Positions 5,292 to 11,376 of a stretch of DNA of 11,376 nucleotides are shown here, piece by piece. Source of the stretch: Gammaproteobacteria bacterium (GTDB lineage: Bacteria; Pseudomonadota; Gammaproteobacteria; Xanthomonadales; Marinicellaceae); assembly GCA_030426705.1 (NCBI GenBank), contig JAUHXW010000069.1, positions 1-11,376 on the forward strand, in the 5' to 3' direction. A program made the position numbers and the translations under genes. Positions within the stretch are counted from its first letter, which is position 1. Each line of letters begins with the position of its first letter. Under the pieces are notes generated by a model. It was not told the DNA's origin and did no database searches. It saw nothing but the letters and a program-made list of their open reading frames with translations.

Positions 5292-6869
5292 ATGGCACAA
5301 AATCGTGTACCCATCAGAAGGGCGCTGATCAGCGTTTCCGATAAAACCAATGTTGTTGAACTGGCCAAAGGCCTGTCAAAATTGGGTGTAGAAATCCTAT
5401 CCACCGGTGGTACCGCCAAAATGCTGGTAGAGCAGGGGATGGTGGTGACTGAAATTTCTGAATATACCGAGTTTCCGGAAATGATGGATGGTCGCATCAA
5501 AACCCTACATCCCAGAGTGCATGGTGCTTTGTTAGGCAGAAATGGTGTTGACGATGCGGTGATGTCAGAACATGGTATAGAAGGCATCGATTTGTTGGTG
5601 GTCAATTTGTATCCTTTCGAATCCACCATTAAAAATACCGACAGTACCTTGGAAGATGCCATTGAGAACATTGATATCGGTGGTCCCGCCATGATACGCG
5701 CCGCATCAAAAAATCATGACCGGGTTACGGTTTTGGTTAATCCAGATGATTATGAAGAAATGCTGGATGAGCTGAGCACCTACAATGGTATTTCTCACGC
5801 CAATCGACACATTCTGGCGGCCAAAGCTTTTGCTCATACCGCACGATATGATGGATTGATTGCCAATTACCTCAGTGCCATCAATGACACCGAAGAAAAA
5901 GAAGATTTCCCCAGGTATTTCACCAAACAGTTTGAGCACCGTTCAGAACTCAGGTACGGTGAAAACCCGCACCAAAAAGCGGCCTTTTATACCGAACAAA
6001 ATCCGCCTTCAGGTACCATCGGTCATGCCTGGCAAATTCAAGGCAAAGCCTTGTCTTATAACAACATTGCCGATGCCGATGCTGCATTATCATGCGTTAA
6101 AGAGTTTAAGCATGCACCCGCCTGTGTGATAGTTAAACATGCCAATCCTTGTGGTGTGGCCACTGAGTCCAACTTGACCTTGGCCTACCTCAAAGCGTTT
6201 GCTACCGATCCGACTTCGGCTTTTGGTGGTGTGCTGGCATTCAATGGTAAATTAACCGCCAAAGTGGCTGAAACCATTTTGGAGAAACAGTTCGCTGAAG
6301 TGATTGTGGCGCCTGAATATGACAAGGAAGCATTGGCAATATTTGCCACCAAGAAAAACCTGCGGGTGATTTGTTGTGGCAAACTACCAGAACAAAACAA
6401 GCCCTGGTTGATGTATAAACGTGTCAGTGGTGGATTGTTGGTGCAGGATGCTGATATTGAAATGATTGATGTCAAAGATGCACAAGTGGTGAGTAAACGC
6501 CAACCTACTGAACAGGAACTGAGCGATATGGCTTTTGCCTGGAAAGTGTGTAAATGGGTTAAATCCAATGCCATTGTTTACGCCAAAGATGAGCAAACCA
6601 TTGGTGTTGGGGCTGGTCAGATGAGTCGCGTCGTTTCTGCGAGAATTGCATCAATCAAAGCCGATGATGCCGGTCTCAAAGTACCGGGTTCAGTGATGGC
6701 TTCGGATGCGTTTTTCCCTTTCCGTGACGGCATCGATGCAGCGGCACAAGCCGGTATCACTGCAGTGATTCAACCGGGTGGTTCAATCCGCGATGAAGAA
6801 GTGATTCAGGCGGCAGATCAACATGACATGGCCATGATTTTTACTGGCATGCGACATTTTAACCATTAA
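5292..6869 (+). CDS. purH: bifunctional AICAR transformylase / IMP cyclohydrolase
   Basis: PurH catalyses the last two steps of de novo IMP synthesis: formyl transfer from 10-formyl-THF to AICAR, then ring closure of FAICAR. At 525 residues it is close to E. coli PurH (529). The N-terminal MGS-like cyclohydrolase domain (about residues 1-195) shows 'RRALISVSDKTNVVELAKGL', 'STGGTAKML', 'MMDGRIKTLHPRVHGALL' and 'IDIGGPAMIRAASKN'. The transformylase domain shows 'RSELRYGENPHQ' (217-228), the catalytic Lys282-His283 in 'KHANPCGVA', and the C-terminal 'QPGGSIRDEEV' with 'TGMRHFNH'. The start matches family alignment, but no Shine-Dalgarno lies at usual distance; TTTGAG at 5271-5276 is too far. purD follows with the same transcript. 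Confidence 0.97.
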   Translation: MAQNRVPIRRALISVSDKTNVVELAKGLSKLGVEILSTGGTAKMLVEQGMVVTEISEYTEFPEMMDGRIKTLHPRVHGALLGRNGVDDAVMSEHGIEGIDLLVVNLYPFESTIKNTDSTLEDAIENIDIGGPAMIRAASKNHDRVTVLVNPDDYEEMLDELSTYNGISHANRHILAAKAFAHTARYDGLIANYLSAINDTEEKEDFPRYFTKQFEHRSELRYGENPHQKAAFYTEQNPPSGTIGHAWQIQGKALSYNNIADADAALSCVKEFKHAPACVIVKHANPCGVATESNLTLAYLKAFATDPTSAFGGVLAFNGKLTAKVAETILEKQFAEVIVAPEYDKEALAIFATKKNLRVICCGKLPEQNKPWLMYKRVSGGLLVQDADIEMIDVKDAQVVSKRQPTEQELSDMAFAWKVCKWVKSNAIVYAKDEQTIGVGAGQMSRVVSARIASIKADDAGLKVPGSVMASDAFFPFRDGIDAAAQAGITAVIQPGGSIRDEEVIQAADQHDMAMIFTGMRHFNH

Positions 6870-6870
6870 C

Positions 6871-6876
6871 AGAGGA
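6871..6876 (+). promoter_or_regulatory. ribosome binding site of purD, favours the second of two ATGs
   Basis: AGAGGA ends 3 bases before the ATG at 6880 and 6 bases before the ATG at 6883. As with accC, the spacing favours the second codon of an ATGATG pair. It starts just after the purH stop (6867-6869), so the two genes are likely co-translated from one mRNA. Confidence 0.6.
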
Positions 6877-6882
6877 ATTATG

Positions 6883-8157
6883 ATGAATCGAGTTTTGGTT
6901 ATAGGATCAGGCGGCAGAGAGCATGCTTTGGCATGGCGGCTCAGTCAGTCAACTACTGTTGAACAAACTTTTGTGGCGCCGGGTAATGCCGGAACGGCAT
7001 TGGAATCTGGTTTGACCAATGTGGTATTGGACGTCGCTGACTTTACTGCGGTGGTGCAATTTTGTCAGGTGCAAAATGTTTCTTTGGTGGTGGTGGGTCC
7101 AGAACAACCCTTGGTGGATGGTATGGTGGATGCGCTGTCAGCAGCTGGCATCAAATGCTTCGGTCCATCTGCAGCCGCTGCCCAATTGGAAGGCTCAAAA
7201 GCCTTTGCCAAAGATTTTCTTAAAAGACACCAAATTCCTACTGCAAGCTATGAAGTTTTCACCGAAGTGGCTGCAGCGAATGAATATTTGCAAAACCAAT
7301 CGTTTCCCATAGTCATCAAAGCCGATGGTTTGGCAGCAGGCAAAGGTGTCATCATTGCTGAAGATTTGGCTGAAGCTGAAGCCACAGTGGCTGATATGTT
7401 GGCCGATAACAAATTTGGCAATGCCGGCAGTCGCATTGTGATTGAGGAATTCTTGTCAGGCGAAGAAGCTTCTTACATTGTCATCGCTGATGGCAAAACA
7501 TTCATTCCAATGGCCACTTCGCAGGATCACAAAGCCCGTGACAATGGTGATGTTGGGCCAAATACTGGTGGTATGGGTGCTTATTCACCTGCGCCAGTGG
7601 TAACCCCGGAAATTGACCAACAAGTCGCTGAAAAAGTCATTCAGGCCACCCTGGATGGTATGGCCAAAGATGGTCATCCATTTGTCGGATTTTTGTATGC
7701 GGGTTTAATGATTGATGCCCAAGGCCAGGCCAAAGTGTTGGAATTCAATGTGCGTTTTGGTGATCCGGAAACCCAACCCATCATGACACGTTTGCAAAGT
7801 AATCTGGACGAATTGTGTCTGGCCGCCATCGATGGCCGTTTGGATGAAGTCTCATGTGATTGGGATGAACGTTACGCCTTGGGCGTGGTGATGGCTGAAA
7901 AAGGCTATCCATTCTCGTATGACAAAGGCCATGCCATTCATGGCTTGGACCAGATGGCAGATGACATCAAGGTATTTCATGCCGGAACCGCCAGTAAGGA
8001 TGGTGATGTGGTTACCAGTGGTGGTCGGGTGTTGTGTGTGTGTGCTTTAGATGAAGATTTGCAACAGGCGCAAAGCAAAGCCTACGAGGCCGTTAAGCAA
8101 ATCAGTTGGGGCAGCGAATACTACCGCACTGATATAGGTTTTAAAGCCATTAGATAA
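6883..8157 (+). CDS. purD: phosphoribosylamine-glycine ligase (GAR synthetase)
   Basis: PurD joins glycine to 5-phosphoribosylamine with ATP, the second step of de novo purine synthesis. It is an ATP-grasp enzyme. Family motifs in order are 'VLVIGSGGREHALAW', 'FVAPGNAGTALE', 'VVGPEQPLVDG', 'QLEGSKAFAKDFL', 'VIKADGLAAGKGVI', 'ATSQDHKARDNGDVGPNTGG' followed by MGAYSPAPVV, and 'EFNVRFGDPETQPIM' containing the metal- and substrate-binding residues. The 424 residues from this start compare with 429 in E. coli. The gene begins with ATGATG (6880 and 6883); the second gives the better Shine-Dalgarno spacing. It lies 13 bases after purH, the usual purHD pairing. After its stop I see no convincing terminator. 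Confidence 0.97.
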   Translation: MNRVLVIGSGGREHALAWRLSQSTTVEQTFVAPGNAGTALESGLTNVVLDVADFTAVVQFCQVQNVSLVVVGPEQPLVDGMVDALSAAGIKCFGPSAAAAQLEGSKAFAKDFLKRHQIPTASYEVFTEVAAANEYLQNQSFPIVIKADGLAAGKGVIIAEDLAEAEATVADMLADNKFGNAGSRIVIEEFLSGEEASYIVIADGKTFIPMATSQDHKARDNGDVGPNTGGMGAYSPAPVVTPEIDQQVAEKVIQATLDGMAKDGHPFVGFLYAGLMIDAQGQAKVLEFNVRFGDPETQPIMTRLQSNLDELCLAAIDGRLDEVSCDWDERYALGVVMAEKGYPFSYDKGHAIHGLDQMADDIKVFHAGTASKDGDVVTSGGRVLCVCALDEDLQQAQSKAYEAVKQISWGSEYYRTDIGFKAIR

Positions 8158-8207
8158 TCAACATATACCTGATATTCGTTGTTACTTGAATCACAGTCTT
8201 TGGTGAT

Positions 8208-8236
8208 TTGATTGACAGTGCTTATGTGTTTAAAAT
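8208..8236 (+). promoter_or_regulatory. candidate promoter of the secreted repeat protein gene
   Basis: TTGATT (8208-8213) and TAAAAT (8231-8236, 5 of 6 to TATAAT) are 17 bases apart. A perfect TTGACA (8212-8217) overlaps the first box but has no good -10 at the proper distance. Transcription would begin near 8243, about 20 bases before the ATG at 8262. Confidence 0.5.
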
Positions 8237-8261
8237 GTATCGTTTTTTTACATGCGATAAC

Positions 8262-11171
8262 ATGAACAACACACGCCTGATAATTTTATGCCTGCTTCTC
8301 GGCACTTTTGCCTCTTCAGCTCAAGTTCTTAAAAGGAATGCCTATTTACCGCAAATTTCAAGCGCCAGGGATATTCAAACAGGCGACGTCAATGGAGACG
8401 GGTTGATTGATTTGGTGGTCACAACCGAACATATTTCTGGCATCATTATTTATCTGAATGCAGGCTCAAATGGTTTTCAACCAGCAAGCCAGCAATTAAA
8501 TACAGGAGTTGCTAAAGATGCGCTGTTGGCAGACTTTGATAATGATGGTGATTTGGATATTTGGGCAGGTTTGACTTCAACCGAAACGGAGGATTTAGAT
8601 GCGTTGTATATCAATGACGGTCAGGGAAATTTCACCAAGAATGATTTAGATGTAGCACATAATGATTTTCTAACGGGTGCCGATGAGCTGCTTGCTGGAG
8701 ATTTGGATAACAATGGAAGTATTGATGTCATTAGGGTGCAAAGAAGTTCTGGTAGAGAACCAGTGGGAATATATTTACATCGCAATGATGGGCAGGGCCA
8801 ATTTGAGATGATTGAATTGGACATTGGTTTCAATGTAACCAGGCTGGCAGATTACAATGGGGATGGCTTGTTGGATTTATGGTCCCTGGGGTCTGGTTTG
8901 ACCGTGTATCTTAATAATGGTAATGGCGAATTCAATCTCAATTCATATGTCACGCCAGAGGTTTCATTTGGTTCAGCCAATACATTTCCCTATAACGCCA
9001 TGGTGGAGGATATTGATCAGGATGGTGATATGGATATTCAAATATTCAATTCACAATTTCATTTACCCAGGTATCTCAACAATGGCGATGGTACATTCAG
9101 AGCTGTTCCTGTAGCAGTTTACACGGCGAATCCTGGAAAACAGGTTGGATTGTTCTTTGATGCTGATGGTGATCAAGACTTAGATATCTGGTTTGCGTCA
9201 AATGTGGATTTTAATTCCAGAATTGCTTACACCAATGGAGCCGGAGAAGTGGATTTGAGTGGTACAGAAGTTGAGTTGAGCGAAAATCGAGTTGATGCTT
9301 TGGCTCAGGCAGATTTTGACAACGATGGTGATGTTGATGTGGTTTCATTGGGCGCCACAGGTATGCACCTTTGGCAACAAAATGCGCCGGGTGATTTTGA
9401 AAATATTTCACAAGCATCCTTGAATCGCAAATGGGGTGAGTTTCACTCTCCACAAGTGCTTGACATGAATAATGATGGTCATCAAGACGTGCTTCTTGCT
9501 GGTATAGGCGGGGTAAAGGTGGCACTAGGAAATGGCCGGAATGGTTTTGCTGATTTTACCCAAATAGCGAATGATTTAATTTATCGCTATACTGCTGCTG
9601 ACTTAAATGGTGATGGTTATGGAGATTTGATTTTAATCAAAAGGTTTGGCCAAGTTGATGTGTTGCTGAACGATCAGGAGAATGGTTTTGATCGACAACC
9701 CCTAACAATTGATGCCCCTTCGGCATATAGGGTCGAGGCTGGTGACTATGATCAAGATGGTGATTTGGATTTTATAGTTCAGGAATACCTGGGCAGTATT
9801 TATGTCATGCAAAACAACGGCACACAGGGTTTTGAACATGTACAAACCATTGAGGGAGGATTTCGCAGTGCCGATTTGGTTGACCTAGATAACAGTGGCC
9901 AAGCTGTTATCATTGCTCAAAATTATTTTGATTTTTTTGGTGAAACGACCCTCGGAGTGATTGAGTATCAATACGATGGCAGTAAATTAAGTAAAAATCG
10001 GGAAGTGACTATTGAAGGCCTGCATTATGAAAATTTGGTTTTTTTCGATCATGATGGTGATGGCGACTTGGATATTTTGACGAATAAAGAAGTCAATGAT
10101 GACTTTGTTTTGGTTTTGAATGAAAACAGCCAATTAAACCTTTCAAGTTTAGAATTTCCGCATGGCCTACCCACTTTGCTAGCAGATATTAACCAGGATG
10201 GGTTGGTTGATGTTATCAATGATTCAGGAGCATTATTCCTGAAAACCAATGACGGCTATGAATCGGACTCCAACGAATATGACAACCCAGCTACCAACAA
10301 CCGGGAGTTTACAATAAGTGATGTTGATAGCGATTCAGACTTGGATGTGGTTATTTATGATGAACTAAATGGCCTGTCAACCCTGTTAAATCAAACTGTC
10401 AATCTGGATTTCACAGGGCTTTGGTTCAACCCGGCTCAAAATGGTCATGGTATCCAGGTTGAGCAAATCTTTGGAAATGGTGTTCCAAAAGTTGTGGTAT
10501 CCTGGTATGTTTATCACGAAGGACAACAAATGTGGCTGATTGGTTCTGGTGATGTGGATGGTCAATCTGCGACTGTAGACATGTACATCACATCCGGACC
10601 TGAATTTGGTTCAGCTTATGATGTTAATGATTACCAGGGACAGCTTTGGGGCACGGTGACGATGGAACTGTTTGAACGGAACACCATGAATTTCCAATGG
10701 AATGCAATCAATGCAGAGTTCGGTCAAGGCAACATTGATTTCAGTCGATTTGCTGAAATTAAGCCTGCTGATATTTCTGCCTATGGTATCAACAGTTGTC
10801 ACTCAGGTTCATGGTTTAATCCATCACAAAACGGTCATGGATTGATGGCACAGGTCCTGAAAACCGGAGAATTAAGTAGTTTAATCATGACCTGGTACAC
10901 TTATCACAATGGCCAACAGTACTGGTTAACTGGCTTGGGACCTATCAATGGTAATAAGGCAACGCTTTCGATTCAAGTTACCTCAGGTGCCGATTTTCTG
11001 CCTGATTTTGATGCTGACGATGTTGAACTCCTGCAATGGGGAGAAATTGATTTCATTTTGCAAGATGATAACAATGCCCGTATTGTTTGGCGGCCAGATT
11101 TTGCAGATTTTTCAAATGGCGCATTGGATGTCACTCGGTTAACCCAAGTCGATCGTTATATGTGTCACTGA
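8262..11171 (+). CDS. secreted FG-GAP/VCBS repeat protein with two C-terminal WFNP modules
   Basis: The 969-residue protein starts with a signal peptide (residues 1 to about 20, 'LIILCLLLGTFASSA', cleavage probably after ASSA), so it is exported. Fourteen DxDxDGxxD-type calcium-binding motifs begin at residues 42, 91, 147, 197, 250, 300, 351, 401, 447, 495, 541, 596, 642 and 687. Their steps of 45-56 residues are typical of blades in FG-GAP/VCBS beta-propellers. The repeat at 541 ('DLDNSGQAV') has lost its last Asp. Two tandem modules follow, beginning at about residues 719 and 849, each with WFNPxQNGHG and WYxYHxGQQxWLxGxG. The mature protein has only two cysteines, 846 and 968, which bracket the second module. 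An open frame begins at a TTG at 8208, but only the ATG at 8262 gives a clean signal peptide, and the earlier part overlaps the promoter. The function is unknown; adhesion, polymer binding or surface display are possible. Such proteins are common in marine bacteria. Confidence 0.9.
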   Translation: MNNTRLIILCLLLGTFASSAQVLKRNAYLPQISSARDIQTGDVNGDGLIDLVVTTEHISGIIIYLNAGSNGFQPASQQLNTGVAKDALLADFDNDGDLDIWAGLTSTETEDLDALYINDGQGNFTKNDLDVAHNDFLTGADELLAGDLDNNGSIDVIRVQRSSGREPVGIYLHRNDGQGQFEMIELDIGFNVTRLADYNGDGLLDLWSLGSGLTVYLNNGNGEFNLNSYVTPEVSFGSANTFPYNAMVEDIDQDGDMDIQIFNSQFHLPRYLNNGDGTFRAVPVAVYTANPGKQVGLFFDADGDQDLDIWFASNVDFNSRIAYTNGAGEVDLSGTEVELSENRVDALAQADFDNDGDVDVVSLGATGMHLWQQNAPGDFENISQASLNRKWGEFHSPQVLDMNNDGHQDVLLAGIGGVKVALGNGRNGFADFTQIANDLIYRYTAADLNGDGYGDLILIKRFGQVDVLLNDQENGFDRQPLTIDAPSAYRVEAGDYDQDGDLDFIVQEYLGSIYVMQNNGTQGFEHVQTIEGGFRSADLVDLDNSGQAVIIAQNYFDFFGETTLGVIEYQYDGSKLSKNREVTIEGLHYENLVFFDHDGDGDLDILTNKEVNDDFVLVLNENSQLNLSSLEFPHGLPTLLADINQDGLVDVINDSGALFLKTNDGYESDSNEYDNPATNNREFTISDVDSDSDLDVVIYDELNGLSTLLNQTVNLDFTGLWFNPAQNGHGIQVEQIFGNGVPKVVVSWYVYHEGQQMWLIGSGDVDGQSATVDMYITSGPEFGSAYDVNDYQGQLWGTVTMELFERNTMNFQWNAINAEFGQGNIDFSRFAEIKPADISAYGINSCHSGSWFNPSQNGHGLMAQVLKTGELSSLIMTWYTYHNGQQYWLTGLGPINGNKATLSIQVTSGADFLPDFDADDVELLQWGEIDFILQDDNNARIVWRPDFADFSNGALDVTRLTQVDRYMCH

Positions 11172-11211
11172 TTAAAAAGGCTAAGACCATTGCACTCAAT
11201 GGCTCTGGCAA

Positions 11212-11220
11212 TGTTATACT
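11212..11220 (+). promoter_or_regulatory. extended -10 promoter candidate before the haemolysin III-like gene
   Basis: TGTTATACT is an extended -10 element: TG, one base, then TATACT (5 of 6 to TATAAT). No good -35 is visible at 16-18 bases. Transcription would begin near 11227, about 26 bases before the ATG at 11253. Confidence 0.4.
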
Positions 11221-11252
11221 ATTCACTTTTTAGCGTACAAGTGTAAACTGAA

Positions 11253-11376
11253 ATGAGTCGATCTGCAGTCAAGTATTACCCGCCTTTGGAAGAGAAAATC
11301 AATATCTTTTCTCATGCTTTGGGACTGATTTTAAGTATTTTAGGCTTGGTGTTGTTGATGGTTTTGGCAGCACAAT
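11253..11376 (+). CDS. haemolysin III (YqfA/TrhA) family membrane protein, N-terminal part
   Basis: Only the first 41 codons are present before the window ends. The translation starts 'MSRSAVKYYPPLEEKINIFS' and continues with HALGL and a hydrophobic helix rich in Leu, Ile and Val. The pattern 'EEKxNxxxHxLGL' leading straight into a first membrane helix is typical of the haemolysin III / PAQR-like family, multi-pass inner-membrane proteins with conserved histidines. The His in 'SHALGL' fits the conserved first-helix histidine. The family name comes from a Bacillus cereus protein; most proteobacterial members are not known toxins. The Shine-Dalgarno is weak. The 81-base gap after the repeat-protein gene contains a 6-bp hairpin (CCATTG/CAATGG, 11187-11202) without a T-tract. 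Confidence 0.72.
   Translation, partial: MSRSAVKYYPPLEEKINIFSHALGLILSILGLVLLMVLAAQ

Noticed and set aside
8189..8208. Hairpin AATCAC/GTGATT after purD as a terminator.
   Set aside because: The stem has only 6 pairs with an 8-base loop and no T-tract, and it overlaps the predicted -35 box of the next gene.
8208..8261. Upstream extension of the secreted protein from the TTG at 8208.
   Set aside because: It would place charged and mixed residues before the signal peptide and overlap the likely promoter; the ATG at 8262 gives a normal signal peptide.
8385..10346. The repeated GATGGTGAT-type DNA as a nucleotide tandem repeat.
   Set aside because: The similarity comes from the DxDxDG protein motif at about 150-base intervals; codons vary, so this is protein-level repetition and not a DNA satellite.

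Overview
The window carries a conserved gammaproteobacterial housekeeping block followed by one large accessory gene. All genes are on the + strand. The order dsbD(end)-aroQ-accB-accC-prmA-zinc-ribbon/DUF3426-fis-purH-purD closely follows the Pseudomonas aeruginosa dipZ-to-purD neighbourhood as I recall it, but without dusB before fis. The slightly AT-rich DNA, this gene order and the secreted protein with WFNPxQNGHG modules suggest a marine-type gammaproteobacterium outside the enterics, perhaps near Marinicella or the Xanthomonadales. That placement is an inference from memory, not from a search.

Layout. Positions 1-401 hold the C-terminal thioredoxin domain of DsbD. aroQ, accB and accC follow (473-2743): type II dehydroquinase, then the biotin carrier and biotin carboxylase subunits of acetyl-CoA carboxylase. 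A 441-base gap (2744-3184) holds no gene. It contains a cluster of hairpins just after accC, an AT-rich stretch, and an 85-base inverted-repeat element whose two arms each fold into a hairpin. prmA (ribosomal protein L11 methyltransferase), a membrane-anchored zinc-ribbon/DUF3426 protein that starts at TTG, and a short fis follow closely on one another (3185-5171). After a 120-base spacer with a good sigma70-type promoter and an overlapping palindrome come purH and purD (5292-8157), which complete de novo IMP synthesis steps.

From 8262 to 11171 lies the one non-housekeeping gene, a secreted protein of 969 residues. It has a signal peptide, fourteen evenly spaced DxDxDG calcium-binding (FG-GAP/VCBS-type) repeats, and two tandem C-terminal modules that each begin WFNPxQNGHG. 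It has its own plausible promoter. The window closes with the first 41 codons of a haemolysin III family membrane protein.

No complete mobile element, RNA gene or CRISPR array was found, and no clearly new multi-gene system is visible. The points most worth following are the architecture of the large secreted protein, the compensatory base-pair change between the arms of the repeat upstream of prmA, the palindrome at the purH promoter, and the short Fis lacking the usual N-terminal arm.
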